This document shows, piece after piece, positions 23,983-36,056 of a stretch of DNA of 64,000 nt. The position numbers and the translations under genes are program-made. The DNA lies in the NCBI GenBank assembly GCA_013180625.2, contig SNVD02011501.1, forward strand, positions 1 through 64,000, given 5' to 3'. The stretch comes from Boswellia sacra. Lineage: Eukaryota; Streptophyta; Magnoliopsida; Sapindales; Burseraceae. The number at the start of each line of letters is the position of its first letter. Within the stretch, counting starts at the first letter, position 1. The notes beneath the pieces are model-generated. The model saw only the letters and a program-made list of their open reading frames with translations. It was not told the origin of the DNA and did not search any database.

Positions 23983-24960
23983 TCAAACTAATAATCTATT
24001 TTTCCTACGAATAAACAGAAAAATCATCAGTATCATCAAACACCACATTGGCTGATTCCATAATGGTTCAGTTCTTAAGTTATAAATACAACAAGCCTTG
24101 CTATTGGTTGAGTATCCAACAAAAACTCCTTCGTCACTCTTAACATCGAACTTGTTCAACTGTTCCCTTTCATTCAAGATAAGGCACCTGTAACCAAAAA
24201 TATGAAAATATTTAAGGTTAGGTTTCCTTCTTTTCAGAATTTCATAGGAGGTTTGTGTTGTTCCAGGTCTGTTCATTCTCAAGTTTAACACATAAGCTCT
24301 TGAAAACTTCAAATTTGTCAGATTTTTCACGAATGGATTCAACCCAAGTAAACCTTGAAAAGTCATCAACAACAACAAAAACATTCCTCTTTCCTGTAAT
24401 GCTCTCAATTTGCATGGGGTCTTATAAGATCCATATACAACAAATCTAGAATCTTAGAGGTGCTAAGGTGTGTGTTAGGGCTATGTGATCCTTTTATCTG
24501 TTTGCCTAATTGACATGGTTCACAAATACTATGTGGTTTGTCATCAAGAGTAGGAACACCCTTAACGGCTCTAATATTGGTTAACTTAACTAAGTCCCTA
24601 TAGTTTATGTGTCCTCGCTTTTGGTGTCATAACTCTAAATCTGATATTTTGGTAGAAAATGCATTAATATTTGTTAACAAATAGCAATTATCATTGGATC
24701 GTGTTCCTTCAAGAATGTAATTTTCATGTTTGTCTAAAACTATGCATCTACTCTTTGCAAAATTTACCATAAATTGGTCGTCACAAATTTGGCTAATACT
24801 GATTAAATTAGCTTTCAGCCCTTCAACAAATCTAGCTTAGGCAAACCTTCAACACACAATGTACCTTTACAAGATCTGATGTCTTTCAAGAAGTTTTTGT
24901 TCCCTGTCATATGTCTTGAGCATCCATTGTCAAAATACTCAAATCATTAGCTGTGGATTG
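23983..24960 (-). pseudogene. Copia B integrase and protease remnants with internal deletion
   Basis: The frame near 24250-24450 goes from LCVKLENE-like sequence straight to RPGTTQTSYEIL. In copia A these are separated by about 100 residues containing a catalytic Asp and the catalytic Glu. The integrase core is therefore deleted. The HHCC and protease regions (24400-24960) are recognisable only in broken frames. Confidence 0.72.
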
Positions 24961-24999
24961 TAAAGCAGTAAATGCAACATTAGTTACCTGTTTCTTAAC

Positions 25000-26660
25000 C
25001 CAAATTGGTCGAGTTTTAGGTAATATATTCATTAGCTTATAAAATCTACATTTGATGTGACCTTTTACACCATAAAAATAACAAATAGGAACAAATTTGG
25101 TTACCTTTATGGGCTTGACTTGAAGAAACTCATGGGTGAGACAAAGACATCTTTACCTTTTGAGTTTTGAGAGCTGGAACTGGAACCTCAAATGTTAGTT
25201 GACGCTTTAAAAAAAACTGTTTTGGAAGTTGAAGTAATATCATCTTCACCCAATCCCAAGCCATGCTTATTTGTGCTTTTTCTTCAAAGGCTTAAAAACT
25301 TAATCCAGTCAAGCTGAACTAATTTTAAGTTTATCAATGCACTTATGAGCCTCTACAGGTTCAGATATGAGTTTCTCAATCTCTTTAATTTTCTGGTTCA
25401 CAACTGTCTTTAGTTTACTCATGGAGTCTTCAGCATATGCCCTTTCACATCTGAGAGTTTGTCCCTATTTCTATAGATTATTGATTTGAGCTTTCTATTT
25501 TTTTTCATGTTTCATAAAATGCATTATAAGCAAGTTGAAGTTTCTCTTGATAATCGGCCTCTTCCTCTGTATCTGTTTCATCACTGTCTGATCTACTCTG
25601 CTCAATTATTTTAGACATGACTGCTTTGCCTTTATCAGACATGTTACTAACAAATGCAACAAAGTTACTTGAATGTTTACCGTCATTAGAATTTATTTTT
25701 GAGTCATCACTCCAGGTTGCACACAAGCCTTTATCTATCCTTCTTATGTAATTAGGACACTCAGATTGTATATGCCCAAATCCTTTACATTTGAAGCATT
25801 ATACTCGGCCTTTCTTATTAGATTTCTCCCGAATCTTCTTGGTTGGATCTTTGAGAAATTTCTTTGCATCAAAGCTATTTACTTTCTGCACTTTCTCATG
25901 ATTTTTCTTCTTGAGATTCTTCTTCATATATTTGACAAAGTTCTTTGTCAAATATGCAATCTCCTCATTATCAGAATCATCACTTTCTTTCTTTTCTGAA
26001 GTTGTAGAAAAAGCTATATTATTTTCCTTCTTCCTTGATTTCAACCCCATCGCATACGCTTGAAGAGAACCAGGCAGTGTATTAACTCTCATGGTCTTCA
26101 CATTATTGCTTTCTTCAATAGCTATAACCTTAGCCTGAAATTTATCTGGTAAAGAGGATCCTTCCTATAATTTTAGCCTTAGAATATTCATCACCAAGTA
26201 TGTACACAGCATTAGTTATTTCACAAAGTCTAATATAAAAATTACTTATAGTTCATCTTCAGGCATAGTAAGATTTTCAAACTTTGAAGTCAAGGTAAGT
26301 AATTTAGAATCTTTTACTTTTTCTATACCTTCATGTTTTACCTCGAGAATATCCCATGCTTGTTTTGCAGTGGTGCATTTTGAGATCAGCCCAAATTGTT
26401 GAATATTGAAAAGCATTAAAAATAACATTGGTTCCCTTAGAATTCCAACTTGAAAGTCTATATTCCGCTTCAGGCCATTCGTTTTTAGGTTTCTCAAGCC
26501 ATTATCTAGCTTCAGTAGTCTTCATTGGTGGTGTCCATCCATGAACAACGCTAGTCCAAACTCTATTATCAAGGGATTTCAAGAAGATCTTCATCTTAAC
26601 CTTCCATACGTAATTTTCATCCTTGAGCAATGGTGGTTGAGTGGCTAAACCTCCATTCCA
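25000..26660 (-). pseudogene. Copia B gag, fragmented
   Basis: Fragments at 25505-25726, 25799-26101 and 26246-26497 match copia A gag. They include AWDILEVKHEG...FENLTMPEDE, which is the unoccupied site of the MITE found in copia A, and the zinc-knuckle region near 25750-25800. Stops and shifts throughout. Confidence 0.75.
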
Positions 26661-26714
26661 TAGTCCTTCTATACCTACAAAAGAAAAGCTTGATATAGAC
26701 TTTTATTGTTAGTG

Positions 26715-26731
26715 CACTTGCTCTGATATGA
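26715..26731 (-). other. Copia B primer binding site, mutated
   Basis: The minus strand reads CATATCAGAGCAAGTGC next to the LTR, one or two changes from the tRNA-iMet complement TGGTATCAGAGC. Confidence 0.7.
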
Positions 26732-26733
26732 GT

Positions 26734-27636
26734 TGTTCATTTTCACAGTGTATAGATAGTTAACACAGACGTAACTTAAACAGTTAAAAATAACGGAACA
26801 AAAAATTTTATGTGGTTCGACTATCAACCAACCTACATCCACAAATAACAAGAGTTGCAATCCAGTATACTATATGTGTTTACACTCAACTCAGGACTCT
26901 TTACAGTAATAACCACCCGCTTACTCACTAACTTAATCTATGTAAACTTGATCACCCTCGATCATAGCCAAAGTTCTTTACACACTCTTTTGATGTTGCA
27001 TTTCTTAAACATGTCAAACTTAAATACAACGGTTTAGTTAGACATAACCATGATAACTATTATAGAATCATGTAACTCGTCAACTCTCTTAAGCTTACAC
27101 GACTCAATAACTTCACAAATCAGATCTATGCATATACTCAATGTATATGAGTCTCACAGTCTAAACTTACTAAATCATAAAGATTTTACAATGAAGATCA
27201 TGAAAAACAAAGTCACTCAAGTGCACTTCACATTTCTGCACACACACCACTCTTTTCTACATATCTGTTAAGCCTTGAGTGCTTCCCTTTTATATAGTCT
27301 GCGTGAACAGCTATATTATTCATGTAATCAACTATCTTAATCTTTATCAAAGTTTTGCAAAACTAAAATAGGATGATTAGATAAACTATAGGAAAGCATA
27401 TCGCAATATCCTAATCCAAATAGGAAATTGTAATCAACTAAAATACCAAGCCAGTTAGGATAAGCATCAAAAGCATTCTAATTCTAAAAGTTTTCCAATA
27501 ATCAAATCTTTTCCTAAAATAAATATCTCATAATGCATTAAGAAAAAGAATATTACACATGTTTTTATCACAAGTTGATAAAAATAAATTTTAGTTATAT
27601 GTATGGAATTTGTCACATGTCACATTGACTCTATCA
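26734..27636 (-). repeat. 5' LTR of copia B
   Basis: A 903-bp LTR from TGTTCAT (26734) to CTATCA (27636), aligned along its length with the split 3' LTR. Both termini are mutated relative to the TGTTAGT/ACTAACA ends kept by the 3' LTR. The unoccupied LINE target (GGAAAGCATATCGCAATA) is visible near 27390. Confidence 0.88.
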
Positions 27637-27641
27637 GAAAG

Positions 27642-28783
27642 CAAGCGGTCTCATTTCATTCTTGGCCTTAAATGTGTGAATAATAACAAAATGAAGCAAG
27701 CACATGCACACCGGTGGGAAACAGTATTAATTAATTATTTCCTATACTAGTTTTCAACTTTATCCATCTTTGCTCTTTTTTTGCTTCGGATAAGCTTTTC
27801 AAAACAAATCATTATTATGTTTTGGAAATTATTATGTTTTGGAAAGGAAAGAATGCAAAACCCACCATAACATTTTAAGTAAAAGTGGTGTGGATTAGAA
27901 ATATGGCTAGCGAACTTGGCTTGAAGTTTAGTTCTTCATGCAAAAAGTTGGTATTATTTGACTTTTACCTAGTTTTTTTTTTTCTTGTTATTTTACCATT
28001 GGTTGTGCACGGTATATGATCTTGTTTTTATTCTATTCAATGTTTCTTATAGGTTTGAGTTGATAAGAAGATTGGTGCAGTGATTCACAATATAAGAAGG
28101 GAAGTGCAAGTTAAGCCCAAAGTACTAGGGCTCCACCAAGAATTTGGCTAGTGAGTTTTTTTTTTTTTTTATTTATTGTGCTTATACTTGTACTACTCTT
28201 TGTGCACTTTTGCCACCTCAGGGAATCTAAGTTGTACCCATTTGTTTTTTATTTTAGATTTACCTATCTAAGTTTTATTGAATAAAAATACGCAAATTGT
28301 TATATGTTAGTTTTAATGTTGTTTAGATATTGGTTATTGTGAAATACACTACTATTAGAAGTTGGATGTTGGAGTTTGTTATTTGATATTATGATATTGT
28401 TAATTATATTTGTAATACTGTTTAGGCATTGATAATTGTTTACTAAGTTATTGAACAATATTGTTTGTTTTTACTTAGTAAATAAATGCTTTATGAATTC
28501 TTTTGATTACTATTTTAATTACTTTAAGAAATATATTTTATTGGTTTAATGTATTATAAAAGAGATTTGATTTAAAAGTATGGTGAATTTTGAAAATAAG
28601 GTTAATAATATTCCAAATTTTATAAAACCTTTTTTGAATATATATATATATAATACTTGGTGGTCCCAAAATTGTCTAGAATGATTTTTTTTTTTTAAAT
28701 CCAAAAATACATACTTGTGGTTTTATAGATGACAAATATATTGCAGATTTTATTTGTGAGTTTGACCAACTCATAAATAAGGG
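27642..28783. other. AT-rich DNA, no gene recognised
   Basis: Right-hand part of the CACTA-like element. A short open stretch near 28050-28150 (QVKPKVLGLHQEFG) is not recognised. Otherwise low-complexity A/T runs. Confidence 0.5.
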
Positions 28784-28814
28784 AATACTTGTGGGTTGTA
28801 AACCCACAAGTATT
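28784..28814. repeat. Perfect 14-bp hairpin near the CACTA-like right end
   Basis: AATACTTGTGGGTT and its exact complement are separated by 3 nt. It is surrounded by further TACTTGTGG/CCACAAGTA copies in both orientations, like the subterminal repeats of CACTA elements. Confidence 0.7.
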
Positions 28815-28864
28815 TAGTATTTGTGGGCAAAAAACAAACAAGTATGAACATTTTTCTTGTAATG

Positions 28865-29336
28865 GGCCTGTTATACCTCCTCATTTCTTCCAAATTGTTA
28901 TACCTAAATCTCGATCTCTCATTGTCATTTTTTAGTATATCCCTATTAGAAAGCATTTATGTCTCATTAATTTGAGCCTATAAAATTAAAAAAAATTATA
29001 TTCATATTAACTTTAATTTTATTCCAAATTTGTGAGCCGAATAATAGAAAACTAATTAATAATAACAAATAGATGATCTGATGAAGTAATACTTTGATGA
29101 AATTTGCAAGGGTACAAGAGTAATTATGAAATTGATCATCAAGAATCATTATGAGTTTAAAACAATTTGTATGCCAAATACAAAAGAGACAAAAAAAAAA
29201 GGAGTATCTAAAGAACAATTGATACTAGTCAAGCTTATATATTCACATTGTTCCTTTGACGTGGAAACTCCAACAGCTTAGTAAAGAAATCTTTGTGAGG
29301 CAATTCCCCAAGCTGTGAAAGTGAAAGAAAAAGTGA
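28865..29336. other. Intergenic DNA between CACTA-like element and MULE
   Basis: AT-rich, nothing recognised. Confidence 0.5.
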
Positions 29337-29468
29337 AGATTATGGGAGAGAGTCTGTGGTACCACGACTGTACCATATTAGCCAATCCAACTGGTAAAGC
29401 AAACCAATAACAAAGAGACACATCACTCCCTCTTGGTAGGACACACAATCTCTTTTGTTTTTTTTTAA

Positions 29469-29641
29469 GGATAATACCACATTTACAACTCATTTACAAT
29501 CAATTTTCTTTGCAACTTGAGTGACAAAATCTTGTTGTAGATGTAACTCTATTTTTTGATTTTTTCTCTTCTAGTGAATTTTTTCCAACTCAAGTTGTAA
29601 GAAAAGTTGGTTGTAAATGAGTTATAGGTATAGCATTAGCC
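29469..29641. mobile_element. Small inverted-repeat MITE nested in the MULE
   Basis: About 173 bp with long imperfect inverted repeats. ATTTACAACTCATTTACAA and GCAACTTGAGT at the left pair with ACTCAAGTTGTAAG and TTGTAAATGAGTTATA at the right. No coding capacity. Target duplication unclear because the flanks are T-rich. Confidence 0.72.
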
Positions 29642-30630
29642 TTTTTTTTTTTCTTTTTTTAAATGCCAACAAAAACGTGTAAAAGATATTACAGATTTAA
29701 AATTTCAAATGCATTAAAAGTAAAATAAAAGTACAACCGGGTCTATGTTTTCTTTACTTTTCTCTTCTTTTATCTTCACTCTGTAGCACAAATTTCTTTA
29801 ATTCTCTTTCTTCTCTTCTTCCATTCTTCTCTTCACTCTCCACACTCTCCAACACAAAATGCTTCTCCATCACAAAATATAATCGATTTTTTAATTCATC
29901 CCTATGGCATTTAGTTGTACAAATTAGAAGGTGATTGGAGGCTGTTAGGGGCAAGATGCTGAAGATTTTTGCAATTAAGAAGATTTAGATTTCTGTCCTT
30001 CTCTTCTTGTTAGGTTTATCAACTTCAAAACTTTGAAGACATATACTGATATATGTAGATCTGAAGATTTGCATCTTAGTAGTTTGAATCGTGTGGGTCT
30101 ATGGGGCAATGGTTGATGGCGCGTCACAGCTTGTGAGTGTGATAAATGTACAAGTTTCTTTGTATTTCTTTTTAAATACTAAGTAGTTAATCCATTATTT
30201 CTTTTTAATTTGAGAATTTTGTTTGTAATATTCTTTATAATATTTAGTTATTAATTTGTTGGTTGACTAAAAATATTGAATGTAATTATTATTCATATCT
30301 TATTGTTTAATTTTTGAATCTATGTTGTGGCTTAAAGATGGTGATTTGGTTGTGTTAGTTGTGCCGACTTATTTTTGTAGCTCTTCATTTTTAGTTTATT
30401 TGTCAGCTTCTGTTTGTACTAATTATATTATTGGAGTTATGTTTTAACTTAGTATTTGTGCACAAAGCCCTTTTTTTTAATTTATTTGTAAATTACATAT
30501 TTGTATCTATCTTGGGACCTCTTCCAACTCCAAGTCCTTTGTTACTTCAATATTCTTTTGTTAATTGATGATGGTTATTGCATTTGGGTATTATTATATC
30601 TCTCTTGTGTTACTTTATTTATTTATTATG

Positions 30631-30826
30631 AGTAATCCTAGAATTGCAACATTTATCCAACATAAATTTTATAATATGATGTGACAGCCTAGACCAAAAT
30701 TCACTGGAGAAGGGAAAACTAAAAATGGATGAAGGAAATTACATCTCCAATAGGAATTTGGCATTAAAGTTGCTACGTCATATTATAAAATTTATATTGT
30801 ATAAATGTTATAAGTCTAGTATTATT
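30631..30826. mobile_element. Second small inverted-repeat MITE nested in the MULE
   Basis: About 195 bp. The left arm has AACATAAATTTTATAATATGA, less the last base in the strict match, and the right arm has the complement TCATATTATAAAATTTATATTG. The outer ends TAATCCTAG and CTAGTATTA also pair. No ORF. Its ends differ from those of the MITE at 29469, so it is a different family. Confidence 0.7.
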
Positions 30827-31253
30827 GATTTATTATTGTCCATTTGCAAGAAACAAAATGGGCTCCAAACTACAATTTAACAATTATCATACGTTAGTGT
30901 TTGTGGTATTTCATGCTTAACTTTATGTTAACTAAAAGCCTAAACAAAAACACATTATAGTAAAACCGTCATCTTCATTAGCTACCTGCATATAAAAACA
31001 TATTATTTTTAGTAAAATGTACAGAAAAACCCCCTACAAATATTATAAATTGCTAAAGCTTGTGGCACACCAATATGAAATGGAGTAAAGCTTGGAACAT
31101 GAGATGACGTTCCTACATCCAAGTGATAATATGATGGAGCACATGCTACAACATGAGATCGGGTTGTCATAAGAAATGGACCACTAGCAACATGATGAAT
31201 ATGTTGACCTACATCAATTCTAGTTATTTTAAAAAATTAGACAGTATTATATA

Positions 31254-31650
31254 TTAATTGAGAGAATAAATATCAAAGCACTTCAGAGTGAAATTGCTTG
31301 AACATGAATTCATACCTTTTTCTGCCTTTTTCTTTTGCTTCTCCAAATTACTCTTCAATGTAGCATTTGTCATACCTTTATTCTTGTTTGCCATTGGTGG
31401 ATTCAATCTTAAAGGCTCTTCTCCAAGTGTAATATGATTAATTTTATCATCTAATTTTTTTACTGTTTCTACTTCTTTCTCAAGTAGCTTCATTGCTTCT
31501 TGCAACTTTTCTTCAACAATTATAATTCCAGAATCAGTCAATGATGCCAAGTTAAGAACATGATTTCCAATATGCATTAACTCACTAAGCCCCAATGATT
31601 GGCTAGACTCATATTATCACTTGACAAGCCTTTGTTGTGATTACTCTATA

Positions 31651-31729
<79 letters not shown>

Positions 31730-33900
31730 TTGGTCCGCCTTTTCATTATGTAATGCATTGGTATAGTAGTGACATTGTTCAGATCAAGTTCTTTCAAAGC
31801 ATGATGACATAACATTCGCATTGACTCAAGTACTTGACAAGAACATGAAATGGTCAAAGGGTTGGGCTTGAATTTAATTGTATGTATTTTTTTGTGTCCT
31901 TTTTTGATTGCTTCATAAACATAAACCCCAACATTCTTAGAAACTTCTTTCACTCTCACACCCATACAATCTAATAACTCTTTTTGAAAAGAAATAAAAA
32001 TAAAAATAGACATCTTGATAGTGTAGACTTGCAGATACAGAGCCAGCATATGCTAGGAGGGGCAGTTGCCCCTGCTAATACTAGGAAAATTTTCATGGAC
32101 TTCTTTTATATATTTTTTAATTAATTATAAATCCATACTTATATGCAAACATGCAAACTTTCTTTAATTTTTTTCTTCATAAAATTGTGTATGACATTCT
32201 CTGTTCATCATAATTCATTAATTTTTTGTCTCATTTACATTTTACATATAAGTTGTCTTTGAATATATTAATATGAAGTTTAGGATTTTTAATTAAATAA
32301 ATTATTCTATTTTATCATTTATTTTAAGATTTTAATTTAAAATTGATATTATTAATATACCTTTAAAATAATAAAAATGTATAATATTAAGTTTTCTTTC
32401 AACTTTCATAGCTAAATATTATTTGAGTTAAATTAACTTCATTTATCATAGTTCAATCTTGCCCCCTCTTACCAAATTTTCTAGCTCCATTGATGTAAAC
32501 TTGATTTGCATGACTCAACATCCCACTCTTTACTTTAAGATGCGGAACACCTTGTTTGCAATGGTAATCTTCTTCTAACTCCGCTAAACGTATCTCATTT
32601 GTTTTATTTTCATAATGATGCACAAACTTAACAAGTTCCATCGTTTTTGTTGAAATTTGATGGAAAATATTATTTGTACTCTCACTTCTTTGAGTGTAGA
32701 CTTCATATTTGTTGAAAAAGTATCCAAATTAAGGGCCAAGCACCACTTCTTTCTAAGTGAATATAATTTTATTAGCCATGAATGATTCCTAAGATTGAAT
32801 TGTTCAATCATTTCATTCCAAGAGCTTTCAAATTCTATTTCAACCATGAAAATAGTTATTAAATTTTTCCTTGAAGTTAGGATTTGAATAATGATTGGCA
32901 AGATGTTGCATTGCATTTTTAGCAGTATGCCAAATGCATAACTAATGATATGCCTTTGGAAATACAATTTCAATTTCTTTTGACATTTCGTTTTCCTCAT
33001 TGGTGAAAATTGTTTTTGGTCATTTATTTCTCATTGCTTCTAAAAACAACTCAAGCAACCAAATAAATGACTTTGTGCTCTCATCTAATATAAAAGCACA
33101 CCCAAAAAACACATTTTTCCAATGATGATTAACTTCCACAAAAGGAGCACAAATTAAATTGTATTTATTAGTTTTAAACATTGTGCCAAAGCAAACAACA
33201 TCACCAAAACAATCATAATCCAACTTTGATCTGCGATATCTCCAAAAGAAATTTGACCTTTGATTAAATTGATCTGCTTGCTTTGTATAGAAAAAGTTAG
33301 GATCGTCACCTTGCTTTCATTTTAGATAATTAGGCAAGCTTTGCACATCTCCTCCTTCTATCATCTCATCTTTTTTCTTTTGCAAGTAGTTTCTCATATT
33401 ATCCTTTTTTGTGAACCCTATATTCTTTGCACCACCAACTTCACTTGATAAATAAAAATATGATTTTGTTGGTCTTATTCCAGCATCAACCATAGAACTA
33501 ATGACACCTCCATAAGCATTTGATATTCTTCAACCAAATCTTAGAAATTGTCCTTCTTCAGGTTTAGCAAGTTCATGGTTATTCTCAAAGTTGATGAAAC
33601 AAATTGTTCATACTCAAATTCTTGTCTCCAATAATAAATTGAATCATGGCTTTGCAACGTGTTCTTGTCTCTAACTGACTCAATTTCTTTGTTTCATAAA
33701 TGTTTTCATCTTTATAAAAACCTTGTTTTGAACATCAAATTCCCATTGTCGAATATTATTTGATGCATCTCTTCAAAATTGCTCTTTACGAATACTAAAT
33801 CCTTTCTTTAAGGCATATGTATCATATAATTCGTACGCTTGAGCATTGAATGTACCTTCATTTCCACTTTGAGTTCACAACCATTTTCATCCCCAGGCAT
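31254..33900 (-). pseudogene. FAR1/FHY3-type MULE transposase, decayed
   Basis: Reading on the minus strand, the N-terminal part (33570-33900) resembles the FAR1 zinc-binding DNA-binding domain (YALKKGFSIRKEQF and TRTRCKAMIQF), with stops. At 33020-33223 is the MULE transposase core, FGDVVCFGTMFKTNKYNLIC, then VNHHWKNVFFGCAFILDEST and FIWLLELFLEAM. Nearer the C-terminus (about 31800-31860) is a SWIM-type CSC-x9-CHH motif followed by YIMKRRTK. A coiled-coil-like tail occupies 31254-31595. Several frameshifts, and a (TC)n tract expanded within the C-terminal frame, make it non-functional. Confidence 0.8.
31654..31727. repeat. (TC)n microsatellite within the transposase C-terminus
   Basis: About 37 uninterrupted CT dinucleotides. 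On the transposase strand it translates as alternating Glu-Arg directly after the SWIM region. Confidence 0.97.
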
Positions 33901-34477
33901 TTTCTCTGACAATTGCAAAAGTCAACCTAAATAATAAATCATGAATTTAACATTATTTTTTCCTCTTTTATCATTTCATAATATTATAATTATTTGGAAT
34001 GACAAATAAATTTATAGAACTATCATAAATTTCAAAGAGACATATTATGAACATGAGTATATAAACCAAAAATGGAAAAAGAAAAAACAAAGATCAATTA
34101 CCAAACCACTTTTGCCAATCATCACTTTTTTCCTAACAATTTTGATTAATTTGTTTATGTATTTTTTAATGTCTAATTTCTTGCCACCTTACTAAACATC
34201 ATAGATAATTTTTAATGAATAAAAAAACAATTTAAACAAATAAATAACTAATAAATCACTGTATGTGAATAAAGCACTAAAATATACATTAATAAAAATT
34301 TATCAACTTTAAAAATAGAGGATTAGTGCACCATTTAAAAATCAAGTTTAAATAATAATCACGTAAGAAATTAACCACAAGTTGTTATTAACTGCAAAAG
34401 GAATGAGAATAGTTTTAAAAACAGATCTTGGAACTTGGAAGGACAAAGGCTAGTGCAACATCACAAGGAAGAACTAG

Positions 34478-34579
34478 AGAAAGTTTAGTGGTCCCAATGG
34501 ATGGTGGGGGTTGTTACATGAGAGAGAGAGAGAGAGAGGGAGGCTAGTGGTCCCAATGGATGGTTAGGGTGTTACATAC

Positions 34580-34616
<37 letters not shown>

Positions 34617-34620
34617 GCTG
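34478..34620. repeat. Tandem GA-rich repeat near the MULE right end
   Basis: Two units beginning GTGGTCCCAATGGATGGT (about 34482 and 34540), each ending in a (GA)n run, followed by a longer (GA)n tract. Confidence 0.85.
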
Positions 34621-34781
34621 AGGTGAGAAAAAAGGGAAAAAAAACTAAAAAGAGGTGCCCAATGAATTTTTACATGTCTTACCAAGAAAGAGTGGCATGT
34701 CTCTTTGTTATTGGTTTGCTATACTAGCTGGATTGGCTAACCTGGTACAACCATGTTAGGACAGACTCTCTCAAATTATAG

Positions 34782-36048
34782 AAGAGGTCGGGACTATTAA
34801 ACTAAGACGAGCCATTGATTTTTTGCTATTTAGGCTCGTGATTGCAGCTAGTCCATTGGCTTTTTGTTTATGAGTAGTTCTATTTAGCCCATACTTTTCA
34901 TCTCATTAAACCACATCTTCATTTAAATTAAGAATAAAATGACAATAAAAGAAATATTAAATAAGGATATTTAGTAATTGATATGATACACTTGACAAAA
35001 GCTTTATTTTTCTTAGATAATTTTACTATACTCCAACCCTTTTCCTATGTTTATCATGTATCTTTCCTTTTATTTCTCTTTAATAAGTCCATTTATCTTC
35101 TTCCTCTATCAACTGTTTCCTATTTCCACTAAAACTAATTAAAGTCTACTTCCTTTTTTTTTTTTGGTCCATTTTCAGTTTTGGGGTCTTGAAGAAATTA
35201 ATGTGAAGAATCCCCCCAAGCTAGTATTATACAATCATTTTCTTGGCATATTAAATGGAGTTGGCCTTTGCTCAACACATGTAGAAAGTGGACAAAATTA
35301 ATGAAAGATTAATAATTTCACTATTTTGTTTAATATTTTTGTTTATAATCTTGGTAACAACGCCCAAATATTCATTGAGACCAACAAGTTTAAAGGGTCA
35401 AATCCAATCTTTGTAGGACAAACAATTACTTAAATTTTGCATACAATGCCAAAGGAATTCATCCATATAAATTCATCGTATCTAATAGAGAAAAATTCTA
35501 ACTTTATTTTCTTCTTTTTGAAAATGAAAATTATGAAACTATTAGTTTATATGAGTGTGAGATGAAAAATTAAATAATAAGAACAAAAGATAATTGATTA
35601 ATATTAAAATCATAGAAGTGTTTTAAATTATTGATTATATAATAGAGTTTTTTAATAACTGCAATAGCTAAACAATATGAAAAAAAAAGTAGACATCACT
35701 AAAATACAATAACTAATTTATTTTATTAGAATATTGAAATATGTATAAAATGTATTTTAAATTTAATGTTGAGGATAAATGTGATTTATTATAAAGATAA
35801 AATTTTATAAGATTACTATTATATCCTTACTAAACTTAGGATGGGGCTTGGTGAGATAAAAAAAAAGCGGCCAAATAAGACCACTGTTTGCTTATTTATT
35901 TATTTATTGTTATCTATCTATTTGACATATGTTTCGTGAATCTAATTTCAAATTTTGTCGAAATCTTACAAAATTATAGCCCATTGTCAGTATATTCTTA
36001 TTTGGTTAAAGTTTGACTTAATCAATTGAATATTTTACCCTATTACTG
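34782..36048. other. Intergenic DNA, no gene recognised
   Basis: AT-rich sequence between the MULE and a hAT-type MITE. No conserved ORF or terminal repeat seen. Confidence 0.5.
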
Positions 36049-36056
36049 ATCCTATA

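Larger units (their letters stand above)
13739..27636 (-). mobile_element. Ty1/copia LTR retrotransposon, copia B (complete ends, dead, with two nested LINEs)
   Basis: Minus-strand element bounded by a 5' LTR at 26734-27636 and a 3' LTR at 13739-16944. The flanks are GAAGG (13734-13738) and GAAAG (27637-27641), a 5-bp target duplication with one change. The internal order is gag, protease/integrase remnants, RT, RNase H, spacer and an ORF3 relative, as in copia A. The two LTRs (903 and 904 bp without the nested insert) differ visibly at many sites, so the insertion is old. LINEs at 14409-16700 and 19737-21927 inserted later. Confidence 0.92.
10594..28864. mobile_element. Probable non-autonomous CACTA-like element carrying gene fragments (interrupted by copia B)
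   Basis: The left end begins CACTACAAGA at 10594. The right end at 28864 reads, as reverse complement, CATTACAAGA, so the 10-bp terminal repeats differ at one base and resemble plant CACTA termini. TTTGTGGG-type subterminal motifs occur near both ends. Removing the nested copia B leaves about 4.4 kb, which contains OSCA and DegP14 exon fragments. Weak points: the 3-bp flanks (CCT and GGC) do not match and no transposase is present. The two ends could belong to different insertions. Confidence 0.38.
29346..34772 (-). mobile_element. Mutator-like element (MULE) with FAR1-type transposase
   Basis: Terminal inverted repeats of about 95 bp (29346-29440 and 34676-34772) start GAGAGAGTCTGT. They share TTAGCCAATCCA and GCAAACCAATAACAAAGAGA with clear similarity through CTTGGTA. 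The flanks AGATTATGG (29337-29345) and AAATTATAG (34773-34781) match at 7 of 9 positions, as expected for a decayed 9-bp MULE duplication. Between them lies a minus-strand FAR1/FHY3-type transposase pseudogene, plus two nested MITEs. Confidence 0.85.
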
